64,000 nt of DNA from contig NZ_JACICY010000005.1 in assembly GCF_014196055.1 (NCBI RefSeq), positions 144,591 through 208,590 on the forward strand, in the 5' to 3' direction. Positions 10,370-17,406 of the stretch are shown here, in pieces (the stretch's first letter is position 1; each line of letters starts with the position of its first letter). The notes beneath the pieces were generated by a model. The model was not told where the DNA came from. It saw only the letters and a list, made by a program, of their open reading frames with translations, and made no database searches. The translations under genes were made by a program, and so were the position numbers. This stretch comes from Novosphingobium hassiacum. Its GTDB lineage: Bacteria > Pseudomonadota > Alphaproteobacteria > Sphingomonadales > Sphingomonadaceae.

Positions 10370-10872
10370 TCGTGTTTGACCTGCAATGCGAGCCGCTTGG
10401 GCATCGTTTCGAGGGGTGGTTCGGGTCGTCGCAGGACTTCGAGGACCAACGCGAGCGCGGGCTGATGGCGTGTCCGACTTGCGGATCGGCCGAGGTCGCC
10501 AAGGCGGTAATGGCACCCAATATCGGCCGCAAGGGTAACCAGATCGTGGCTCCGGCTGCGACGGGTGGGGAAGTGGTTCCCAAAGCCGCAGCACCGCAGG
10601 CAGCGGCACCGCAGGCCGTTGCCAACCGCATGCCGCCCGAAGTGGTGGAGATGTTCAAGGCGGTCGCGGCGGTGCAGGCCGAAGCGATCAAGACCTCGAC
10701 ATGGGTCGGAGACAAGTTCGCCGACGATGTGCGGGCGATGCACTATGGCGAGAAGGACAATGCGGCGATCCACGGTCGGGCGAGTCTCAAAGAGGCGCGC
10801 GACCTGATCGAGGAAGGCATCCAGGTTGCGCCGGTGCTGTGCCCGGTGGTGCCGCCAGAGGAAACCCACTGA
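10366..10872 (+). CDS. DUF1178 family protein
   Basis: A 168-aa protein of unknown function. It begins MIVFDLQCEPLGHRFEGWFGSSQDF, with a paired-cysteine knuckle MACPTCGS near residue 40 that suggests metal binding, then a variable Ala/Pro-rich linker (about 60-85) and a helical C-terminus ending in LCPVVPPEETH. This pattern is characteristic of DUF1178. It overlaps the nitrilase gene by ATGA, so the grxC-nit-DUF1178 genes are one transcription unit. No biochemical role is established. Confidence 0.88.
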   Translation: MIVFDLQCEPLGHRFEGWFGSSQDFEDQRERGLMACPTCGSAEVAKAVMAPNIGRKGNQIVAPAATGGEVVPKAAAPQAAAPQAVANRMPPEVVEMFKAVAAVQAEAIKTSTWVGDKFADDVRAMHYGEKDNAAIHGRASLKEARDLIEEGIQVAPVLCPVVPPEETH

Positions 10873-10925
10873 CGCTTGCTAAACCGCGTTGCCACCGGCG
10901 GCGCCGCTGCCTAAAGGGAGCACGG

Positions 10926-11002
10926 GCACCCGTAGCTCAGCAGGATAGAGCACCAGATTCCTAATCTGGGGGCCATGGGTTCGAATCCCGTCGGGTGCAC
11001 CA
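10926..11002 (+). tRNA. tRNA-Arg (anticodon CCT)
   Basis: A 77-nt cloverleaf with encoded CCA. Acceptor stem GCACCCG (10926-10932) pairs with CGGGTGC (10992-10998), discriminator A, then CCA. The D arm holds TAGCTCAGCAGGATAGAG. The anticodon stem CCAGA/TCTGG closes loop TTCCTAA, giving anticodon CCT. The T loop is TTCGAAT. It reads AGG codons. Confidence 0.97.
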
Positions 11003-11135
11003 TTCTCACTTCGTTCGAACTGGCGCACCCTGAGTCCGACGATTGGTTCGAACTTTGTTCGAACGGGTGCACCATTCTCACTTCGTTCGAACCGGCGCAC
11101 CGTGAGTCTGACAATTGGTTCGAACGGGTGCACCA
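10992..11135 (+). repeat. Tandem duplications of the tRNA-Arg 3' end
   Basis: The tRNA 3' end CGGGTGCACCA recurs at 10992, 11064 and 11125, giving periods of 72 and 61 nt. The repeat unit starts CGGGTGCACCATTCTCACTT and continues with CGTTCGAAC and GGTTCGAAC motifs that resemble the T arm. The second and third units are about 90 percent alike, the shorter having lost an internal GTTCGAACTTT-like segment. No integrase or other mobility gene is nearby. Confidence 0.8.
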
Positions 11136-11204
11136 ATTCCACAAACCTGAGGCTGTTTCCGATTGTCGCTTGAATCGGCAGGTAAATTATGATTCAGTGA
11201 CGTT

Positions 11205-11516
11205 ATGCCGAACCGCCGTGTTGCCCTGCTTCCGAAAGACAGTCTGACCCAGTCGCTGGCGCTTGTCGTCTTGCTGCTGCTGGGGGCTATCGGCGTGGCC
11301 GGACCGAGCGGTCTGCTGGCCTGGGGCGAGAATGCGCGTCTGCTGGAGCAGCGCGAGCATGAGATCGCGATGCTATCGGCCGAGCGCAACCAGCTGAAGA
11401 ACCGCGTGGCGCTGCTCGATCCCCGTCACGCCGATCCGGATCTGGTGGGCGAGCTGTTGCGCAGCAATCTGAATGTGACGCACCCCGACGAACTGGTCAT
11501 TCAGATCGCGCACTGA
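11205..11516 (+). CDS. ftsB: FtsB/DivIC-type septum formation initiator
   Basis: A 103-aa bitopic membrane protein. A short basic N-terminus precedes one transmembrane segment (about residues 17-38, LALVVLLLLGAIGVAGPSGL), then a periplasmic coiled coil (about 42-72, ENARLLEQREHEIAMLSAER) and a short tail. This size and topology match the FtsB/DivIC family, which links FtsL and FtsQ in the divisome. It has no close same-strand neighbour. The symbol is assigned by architecture rather than strict identity. Confidence 0.8.
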   Translation: MPNRRVALLPKDSLTQSLALVVLLLLGAIGVAGPSGLLAWGENARLLEQREHEIAMLSAERNQLKNRVALLDPRHADPDLVGELLRSNLNVTHPDELVIQIAH

Positions 11517-11517
11517 T

Positions 11518-11700
11518 CTACGCGATTTTGCGAAAGATCACATCGGCGTTGGTAGTTCCGGTTAACCGCTGATCGTCCGCACCGTAGAGCAGGGTCAGCG
11601 GATCGTCGCGCGTGAAGGTGAGCGAGCGGGCCTCTTAGTCGCCTGCCGAGGCAGTACCGGCGAATCTGTAATGTCCGTTGCAGATCGACAGCCCTCCACC
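11518..11700 (-). pseudogene. Remnant of a protein-coding gene with an in-frame stop
   Basis: On the minus strand the frame ending at TAG (11518-11520) reads back through 38 protein-like residues (EARSLTFTRDDPLTLLYGAD onward, ending TTNADVIFRKIA) to an in-frame TAA (11635-11637). Beyond this stop the same frame continues with PGGGLSICNGHYRFAGTASAGD. The two halves look like one C-terminal domain interrupted by a nonsense codon. Farther upstream no single frame continues convincingly. The whole 11517-12031 gap holds no other gene; its last 100 bases are AT-rich for this genome and probably include the promoter of the phospholipase D gene. Confidence 0.45.
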
Positions 11701-12031
11701 GGGATAGCGATCGACCGAAGTCATCGGGTAGGGTTGCAGAACCTGGCCCGCGTGGCGGCGGAGCATGCTGCGGACCGCACGGCGTTCGGGGCTCGCCATA
11801 ATACGCAACGATTGTATTGCCGAGCGCACCGGGGGAACCGCCCGCAATCCGGAGCGTAGCGATGATACGAGAGTGTCGAGCAGCTGCATGCCGATTGCGG
11901 GATGCAAGGCTTTGCGGGGCCGGTAAAGTGAATAGCGCTGGGATATAACTTTCTGAGTTAAAAAGAAAACCAATGACTGCATGCATTGTATCGTTCGAGG
12001 GGAGCGGGTCTATGGGTAAAGTACTATTCCG

Positions 12032-13546
12032 GTGAAGCAGGGCGGTCCGCAGAGCCAAGTTGCTGACGACTGTTCGATCGAGGACAGCGAATCTCCGTCG
12101 GTATGGCGCTATGTGAAGGCATCGCGTGCGCATGCGGTGATCGATGTCGCCGACTACTTCTCGCTGATGCGTGAAGCGATGATGCGGGCGCACCAGCGGA
12201 TCATGCTGATCGGGTGGGACTTCGACACGCGCATCGCGCTGGGCGGCGGGCGGCGGTGGTGGAACCTGCCGCGCAAGCGGGTGTCTCCGGCGAGGCTGGG
12301 TGCCTTCGTGGTATGGCTGGCGAACCGGCGCAAGACGCTCGAGGTGCGAGTGCTGAAGTGGAACTTCGGCGCGCTCAAGGCGGTGTTCCGGGGGTCGATG
12401 ATGCTCGACCTGGTGCGCTGGTGGAGGCACCCGCGGATCGTGTTCAAGCTGGATAGCGCTCACCCGCTGGGGTGCAGCCATCACCAGAAGATCGCGGTAA
12501 TCGACGATTGCCTGGCGGTGTGCGGCGGAATCGACATGGCAGGCGACCGCTGGGACACGCGCGAGCACCTCGACGATGACAAGCGGCGGCGGCGACCGAG
12601 CGGGAAGACGTACGGACCCTGGCATGACTGCACCATGCTGATGGAGGGTGAAGCCGCGCGCGTGCTGGGCGACTATGGCCGCGCGCGCTGGGTTCAGGCC
12701 GGGGGCACGCCAATGGAACCATGCACGCCGCAGGACAGTGCCCCGTGGCCTGCGAGGATCGAGGCGGAGTTCCACGATGTCGAGATCGGTATTGCGCGGA
12801 CGCGGTCGCAATATGGCGATGCCTGCGAGATCCGGGAGATCGAGGCGCTGTTCATCGAACATATCGCACGGGCGAAGACATTCATCTATTTCGAGAACCA
12901 GTACTTCGCCTCGCGCAAGATCGCCGAGGCGATCGCGGCGCGGATGGAAGAAGCCGATCCGCCCGAGGTGGTGCTGATCAATCCATGCAGTTCGGACGGA
13001 TGGCTGGAGCAGGCCGCGATGGACGGCGCGCGGATCAGGCTGGTCAATGCGATCCGCGAAGTCGATCACAAACAGCGGTTTTCGGTGTGGCACCCCTATA
13101 CCAAGGGCGGGACGCCGATTTACGTGCATTCCAAGCTGACCATCGTCGATGACGAGATCCTGCGCATCGGGTCGGCCAATCTCAACAATCGATCGATGGG
13201 GCTGGACAGCGAATGCGACGTATTCATCGACTGCGCGCGAGAGGGAAATGATCACTGTGGCGATGCCATCCGTCGGTTGCGCATATCGCTGCTGGCCGAG
13301 CATTGCGGCATCTCTATTGACCGCGTGACCGAACTGCTCGACGAACATGGCGGGATGGCGGCGATGATCGCGGCGGCCCCGCAGCAGGGCAAGCGGTTGA
13401 AGCCCATCGAGATGCACGAATTGAGCGATGCGGAAAAAGCGATTGCTGATAACGAGGTTCTTGATCCAGAGCGTCCGGAGGAAATGCTGTCATTCTATCG
13501 CAAGGGGCTGTTCACCAGCCGCATCCTGCGACGGCCGATGGGATAG
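12032..13546 (+). CDS. Phospholipase D-like protein (cardiolipin synthase-like)
   Basis: A 504-aa protein with two HKD motifs. The first is in GCSHHQKIAVIDDCLAVCGG (about residues 146-165) and the second in YVHSKLTIVDDEILRIGSAN (about 366-385), followed by NNRSMGLDSE. Two HKD halves with W/D/T-rich segments between them are typical of bacterial PLD/cardiolipin synthase-like phosphodiesterases that act on phospholipid headgroups. No transmembrane helix is seen, unlike ClsA. The GTG at 12032 is the best available start, but the upstream RBS is poor, so the N-terminal dozen residues are uncertain. It lies 12 nt before folE. Confidence 0.87.
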   Translation: MKQGGPQSQVADDCSIEDSESPSVWRYVKASRAHAVIDVADYFSLMREAMMRAHQRIMLIGWDFDTRIALGGGRRWWNLPRKRVSPARLGAFVVWLANRRKTLEVRVLKWNFGALKAVFRGSMMLDLVRWWRHPRIVFKLDSAHPLGCSHHQKIAVIDDCLAVCGGIDMAGDRWDTREHLDDDKRRRRPSGKTYGPWHDCTMLMEGEAARVLGDYGRARWVQAGGTPMEPCTPQDSAPWPARIEAEFHDVEIGIARTRSQYGDACEIREIEALFIEHIARAKTFIYFENQYFASRKIAEAIAARMEEADPPEVVLINPCSSDGWLEQAAMDGARIRLVNAIREVDHKQRFSVWHPYTKGGTPIYVHSKLTIVDDEILRIGSANLNNRSMGLDSECDVFIDCAREGNDHCGDAIRRLRISLLAEHCGISIDRVTELLDEHGGMAAMIAAAPQQGKRLKPIEMHELSDAEKAIADNEVLDPERPEEMLSFYRKGLFTSRILRRPMG

Positions 13547-13558
13547 TAAGGGTAAGTG

Positions 13559-14170
13559 ATGAGCGTAGTTGGGCCTGACGAAGACGACGATGTGGCACGC
13601 GGCAAGGTTCCGGTGCCGCAGGACGTGCAGGAGGCGATCCGTACGTTGATCCGCTGGGCTGGCGACGATCCGGCGCGCGAAGGCCTGCTCGATACGCCCA
13701 AGCGCGTGGCGCGGGCGTGGAAGGAATATTGCCTGGGCTATGGCGAAGACCCGGCAAGCCACCTCGAGCGGCAGTTCGAGGAAGTGGGCGGATACGACGA
13801 AATCGTGCTGCTCAAGGACATCCCGTTCCAGTCGCACTGCGAGCATCACATGGCACCGATCATCGGCAAGGCGGCGATCGCCTATCTGCCGCGCGACAAG
13901 GTGGTGGGGATATCCAAGCTGGCGCGCGTGCTGCATGGATTTGCGCGGCGGTTGCAGATCCAGGAGCGGCTTACGGCGGAAGTCGCAAAGTGCATCTGGG
14001 ACAATCTGCGGCCACACGGCGTGGCGGTGGTGATCGAGGCGAGCCATGCCTGCATGACCGCCCGAGGCGTTCGCACGCCGGGCGTAGGCATGGTGACGAG
14101 CCGGATGATCGGCACGTTCCTCGACGACGAGCGCAGCCGCAAGGAAGTGCTCAGCCTGATGGGCTATTGA
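13559..14170 (+). CDS. folE: GTP cyclohydrolase I
   Basis: A 203-aa enzyme that converts GTP to 7,8-dihydroneopterin triphosphate, the first step of folate synthesis. Zinc ligands lie in [19 protein letters not shown] (Cys and His) and in [16 protein letters not shown] (second Cys). The core [19 protein letters not shown] is diagnostic. ATG 13559 was chosen over the adjacent GTG 13556 because of spacing from the TAAGGG upstream. It follows the PLD gene by 12 nt, which suggests co-transcription though no functional link is obvious. Confidence 0.97.
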   Translation: MSVVGPDEDDDVARGKVPVPQDVQEAIRTLIRWAGDDPAREGLLDTPKRVARAWKEYCLGYGEDPASHLERQFEEVGGYDEIVLLKDIPFQSHCEHHMAPIIGKAAIAYLPRDKVVGISKLARVLHGFARRLQIQERLTAEVAKCIWDNLRPHGVAVVIEASHACMTARGVRTPGVGMVTSRMIGTFLDDERSRKEVLSLMGY

Positions 14171-14247
14171 GCACCGGCTGTCGCAAAGCGGTCGCGCTAT
14201 CGGGCGATGCGGCTAGGCGTGCAGCGTATAGTGGTCGGGGACTTGAA

Positions 14248-14988
14248 ATGAGCTGCAGAGTTTTGCGCATCGGCGTTGCCGGGCTGGTGACGTCGCTGGC
14301 GTGTTCGGCGGTGCACGCGCAGTCGGTGGATTTCGGCGTCGAGGCGACGACCGACGAGGTTCGGCGCGGGTTGAGCTGGAGCGATGGCGAGGTGTCTGCG
14401 TCGGTTGACGCCTCGGCCGGGTTTGGCGGGTTCGACGTGGCGGCGCGGGTGGCGATGTTGCGCAAGTCGGATCGTCATGCCGACGCCGATGTCGTGGGTG
14501 ACATCGCGCTGGGCAAGGACTGGGACCTCAGCGGGTTTACCGTGCGGAGCGAAGCCATCGGGCACGTGTTCGGTGGCGCTGACCGGAACATGAATTACGG
14601 CGAGCTGGGGCTGGGCGCGCGCTATTCGATCGGACCGCTGCAGGTGAAGGCGGATGCGTTCTATGCGCCGAGCCAGGCTTCGATCGGCGGAGATAACCTG
14701 TATTTGCGCGGATCGGCGAACTTTGGAATTCCGGCGTTTCCGGTGACCGTCGCGGCTTCTGTCGGGTATACTACCGGCGATACCAAGGATGCGCGGTCGG
14801 CGCGGTTGCGGCCTGCGGGCGACTATGCCGACTGGCGGGTGGGGTTGGAATACAACCAGTTCCCCTTCACGATCGGGGTCGATTATGCGGGGACCGATGT
14901 GGACACGTCGCAAGTGGCGACTTCGCGGTTCGCCGATCTGAAGCACGCGGGCGACCGGGTGCTGGGGCGGGTCCGGCTGTCTTTTTAG
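14248..14988 (+). CDS. TorF-family putative porin (Gcw_chp type)
   Basis: A 246-aa exported protein. The signal peptide runs to about residue 25 (LVTSLACSAVHA cleaved before QSVDFGVEATTDEVRRGLSW). The mature part is rich in alternating aromatic/hydrophobic beta strands (MNYGELGLGARYSIGPLQVK, DYADWRVGLEYNQFPFTIGV) and ends in RVRLSF with a C-terminal phenylalanine, as expected for an outer-membrane barrel. The opening TTDEVRRGLSWS is the conserved start of the TorF/Gcw_chp family. The ATG at 14248 fits the signal peptide; the longer frame upstream is folE antisense-phase read-through. The solute is unknown. Confidence 0.85.
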   Translation: MSCRVLRIGVAGLVTSLACSAVHAQSVDFGVEATTDEVRRGLSWSDGEVSASVDASAGFGGFDVAARVAMLRKSDRHADADVVGDIALGKDWDLSGFTVRSEAIGHVFGGADRNMNYGELGLGARYSIGPLQVKADAFYAPSQASIGGDNLYLRGSANFGIPAFPVTVAASVGYTTGDTKDARSARLRPAGDYADWRVGLEYNQFPFTIGVDYAGTDVDTSQVATSRFADLKHAGDRVLGRVRLSF

Positions 14989-15002
14989 GATATTTGCGCT
15001 GA

Positions 15003-15068
15003 TCCCCCGCGACGGCGAGGGTATCGGGAGCTATCCGGCCTGAGGCCCCCGCTTTCGCGGGGGCGCCA
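15003..15068. repeat. Repeat family B, copy 1 (bidirectional terminator position)
   Basis: The copy has the family B core CCTGAGGCCCCCGCTTTCGC followed by GGGGGCG, a hairpin, preceded by a degenerate first hairpin (CCCCCGCGACGGCGAGGG). It sits between the convergent porin and peroxiredoxin genes and could end transcription from both sides. Confidence 0.75.
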
Positions 15069-15083
15069 GTAACCGGCTAACAA

Positions 15084-15563
15084 TCAGATATTCTCGAGCA
15101 TGTGCTCGGCCGAGGAGACCTTGAAGTCGCCCGGGGCTTCGACGAACAGCTGCTCGACAACGCCATCGTTGACGACCATCGAGAAGCGCTGGCCGCGCTT
15201 GCCCAGGCCAAAGCCCGAACCGTCCATGGTCAGGCCGAGCGCTTCGGCGAGGTCGCCGTTGCCGTCTGCGAGCATGGTGACGTCGGGCGAGCCGGTGGCA
15301 GCGCCCCAGGCCTTCATCACGAACGGATCGTTGACCGCGGTGCAGGCGATTTCGTCGATGCCCTTGGCCTTGAGGTCGGCGGCCTTTTCGACATAGCCCG
15401 GAAGGTGCTTGGCCGAGCAGGTCGGCGTGAAGGCACCGGGGACCGAGAACAGGGCGACTTTCTTGCCCTTGAAGAAGTCGGTCGATTGAACCGCTTCGTT
15501 GCCTTCGGCCGTGGCCTTGACGATCTTTACGTCGGGCAGTGTATCACCAACAGCGATTGTCAT
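15084..15563 (-). CDS. Peroxiredoxin (Prx5 family, atypical 2-Cys)
   Basis: A 159-aa thioredoxin-fold peroxidase that reduces hydrogen peroxide and organic hydroperoxides. The peroxidatic cysteine lies in VPGAFTPTCSAKHLPGYV (about residue 47), the signature of the Prx5/AHP branch. TAVNDPFVMKAWG and the C-terminal segment also match. The ATG at 15563 was chosen because AAGGA lies 11 nt upstream; a TTG two codons earlier is less likely. Reductant is probably glutaredoxin or thioredoxin. Monocistronic, convergent with the porin. Confidence 0.93.
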   Translation of the reverse strand: MTIAVGDTLPDVKIVKATAEGNEAVQSTDFFKGKKVALFSVPGAFTPTCSAKHLPGYVEKAADLKAKGIDEIACTAVNDPFVMKAWGAATGSPDVTMLADGNGDLAEALGLTMDGSGFGLGKRGQRFSMVVNDGVVEQLFVEAPGDFKVSSAEHMLENI

Positions 15564-15680
15564 CCCCAAAATCCTTTCGTGAGTATCCGGTCCGGACTGC
15601 CGGAACCGGCTTGCTCACGGGATATAGGAGGCCTGTGCCACGACGCAACGGGGCATCAGACGTGACGATGCGTAGGTGCG

Positions 15681-15700
15681 ATATAAAGAAGTCTTTATAT
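15681..15700 (+). promoter_or_regulatory. Perfect palindromic operator upstream of ahcY
   Basis: Two 9-nt arms ATATAAAGA (15681-15689) and TCTTTATAT (15692-15700) are exact reverse complements around AG. A TATATT -10-like hexamer (15696-15701) overlaps the right arm, so a bound repressor would block RNA polymerase. AT-rich palindromes of this size are typical of ArsR-type dimers, and SahR, an ArsR-family S-adenosylhomocysteine sensor, controls SAH and methionine-cycle genes in proteobacteria. Assignment to SahR is inference; no regulator gene is in the window. Confidence 0.6.
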
Positions 15701-15783
15701 TATGTTTGCACGAGTGAACGGGTCACGCTATGGGGCGGCGATAGCGCGCTGCGGTGCGCACGAGATTTATCAGGAGAAGCCTT

Positions 15784-17193
15784 GTGGCCAGCGTGCTTGA
15801 CGCCAAGAACGACTATGTGATCGCCGATATCGGCCTTGCCGAATTCGGCCGCGCCGAAATCCGCATCGCTGAAACCGAAATGCCGGGTCTGATGGCGCTG
15901 CGCAGCGAATTCGGCGCATCGCAGCCGCTCAAGGGCGCGCGGATCACCGGATCGCTGCACATGACGATCCAGACCGCCGTGTTGATCGAGACGCTGACCG
16001 CGCTTGGCGCAGACGTGCGTTGGGCAACCTGCAACATCTTTTCGACGCAGGACCATGCCGCCGCCGCAATCGCTGCTGCCGGTATCCCGGTATTCGCGAT
16101 CAAGGGCGAGAGCCTGGCCGATTACTGGGATTATGTCGGTTCGATCTTCGACTGGGGTGACGACATCACCGCCAACATGATCCTCGACGATGGCGGCGAT
16201 GCCACGATGTTCGCGCTGTGGGGCGCGCGCGTCGAAGCGGGCGAAAAGCTGTTCGAGCCTTCGAACGCCGAAGAAATCGAATTCGTTCGCGCGCTGAACG
16301 CGTTCCTCAAGAAGAAGCCGGGTTACCTGACCGCGTCGGTCAAGGCGATCAAGGGCGTTTCGGAAGAGACCACCACGGGCGTTCACCGCCTTTACCAGAT
16401 CGCCAAGGAGGGCAAGCTGCCTTTCCCCGCGATCAACGTGAACGACAGCGTGACCAAGTCGAAGTTCGACAACCTCTACGGTTGCAAGGAATCGCTGGTC
16501 GACGCGATCCGTCGCGCCACCGACGTGATGCTGGCGGGCAAGGTTGCCTGCGTTGCCGGGTTCGGCGACGTCGGCAAGGGTTCGGCTGCCTCGCTTCGTC
16601 AGGGTGGCGCACGCGTCATGGTGACCGAAGTCGATCCGATCTGCGCGCTGCAGGCGGCGATGGAAGGCTATGAAGTCGTCACGATGGAAGAGGCCGTCAC
16701 GCGCTGCGACATCTTCGTGACCGCGACCGGCAACGAAGACGTGATCACCGCCGAGCACATGAAGGCGATGAAGCCGATGGCGATCGTCAGCAACATCGGT
16801 CACTTCGACAGCGAGATCCAGATTTCCGCTCTCGACAACTACAACTGGACCGAAGTGAAGCCGGGCACCGATCTGGTCGAGTTCCCCGACGGCAAGCAGA
16901 TCATCATTCTTGCCAAGGGCCGCCTGGTCAACCTGGGCTGCGCGACGGGTCACCCGAGCTTCGTGATGTCGGCGAGCTTCACCAATCAGACGCTGGCGCA
17001 GATCGAACTGTTCACCAACCCGGGCCAGTACAAGAACGACGTCTATGTACTGCCCAAGCACCTCGATGAAAAGGTCGCCGCGCTGCATCTCGAGAAGCTG
17101 GGTGTGAAGCTGACGACGCTTTCGAAGAAGCAGGCCGACTATATCGGTGTGCCCGAGCAAGGCCCGTTCAAGCCGGATCACTACCGCTATTGA
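15784..17193 (+). CDS. ahcY: Adenosylhomocysteinase (S-adenosylhomocysteine hydrolase)
   Basis: A 469-aa NAD-dependent enzyme that splits S-adenosylhomocysteine to adenosine and homocysteine, removing the product that inhibits methyltransferases. The NAD-binding Rossmann loop is [15 protein letters not shown] (about residues 255-270). Substrate residues lie in [16 protein letters not shown] and [11 protein letters not shown], and the C-terminus FKPDHYRY is conserved. The GTG at 15784 is preferred because AGGAGAA lies 5-11 nt upstream and the protein then starts [20 protein letters not shown]; a start 10 codons earlier adds a basic unrelated leader. It has its own promoter with a palindromic operator and its own terminator. 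Confidence 0.97.
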   Translation: MASVLDAKNDYVIADIGLAEFGRAEIRIAETEMPGLMALRSEFGASQPLKGARITGSLHMTIQTAVLIETLTALGADVRWATCNIFSTQDHAAAAIAAAGIPVFAIKGESLADYWDYVGSIFDWGDDITANMILDDGGDATMFALWGARVEAGEKLFEPSNAEEIEFVRALNAFLKKKPGYLTASVKAIKGVSEETTTGVHRLYQIAKEGKLPFPAINVNDSVTKSKFDNLYGCKESLVDAIRRATDVMLAGKVACVAGFGDVGKGSAASLRQGGARVMVTEVDPICALQAAMEGYEVVTMEEAVTRCDIFVTATGNEDVITAEHMKAMKPMAIVSNIGHFDSEIQISALDNYNWTEVKPGTDLVEFPDGKQIIILAKGRLVNLGCATGHPSFVMSASFTNQTLAQIELFTNPGQYKNDVYVLPKHLDEKVAALHLEKLGVKLTTLSKKQADYIGVPEQGPFKPDHYRY

Positions 17194-17207
17194 GCGGTGT
17201 GATCCGA

Positions 17208-17290
17208 GTCCCTGCGAAGGCGGGGACCTCGGGCCGCATTGCTCGACAGCAGTTTTATTCGGCCTGAGGCCCCCGCCTTCGCGGGGGAGC
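17208..17290. repeat. Repeat family B, copy 2 (double hairpin)
   Basis: Two hairpins in tandem: GTCCCTGCGAAGGCGGGGAC (17208-17227) and CCCCCGCCTTCGCGGGGG (about 17270-17287), joined by a spacer and an outer CCTCGGGCC / GGCCTGAGG pairing. The doublet layout is the same as the copy at 28762. Confidence 0.8.
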
Positions 17291-17309
17291 GGGTAGATGA
17301 CTTTGAATA

Positions 17310-17346
17310 CACGAAGCCCTCGCAATTTGCGGGGGCTTCGTTGTTT
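17310..17346 (+). terminator. Rho-independent terminator of ahcY
   Basis: The stem ACGAAGCCC...GGGGCTTCGT (17311-17341) with a CGC-AATTT-GCG tip is followed by TTGTTT. It lies about 115 nt past the ahcY stop and beyond the family B repeat. Confidence 0.75.
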
Positions 17347-17406
17347 GGGCGGGGTAACTAATGCGCGGCATTGTAATTCGTCCGGGCAAACCGTAGCGAT
17401 GAGGCA

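Noticed and set aside
10992..11135. Regular repeats considered as a CRISPR array
   Set aside because: Repeats are tRNA-derived, periods differ (72 and 61 nt), 'spacers' are themselves repeated, and no cas gene is present.
15660..15783. SAM or SAH riboswitch before ahcY
   Set aside because: The conspicuous element is a DNA palindrome at the promoter, and I could not lay the known riboswitch cores on the short leader; a covariance search would settle it.
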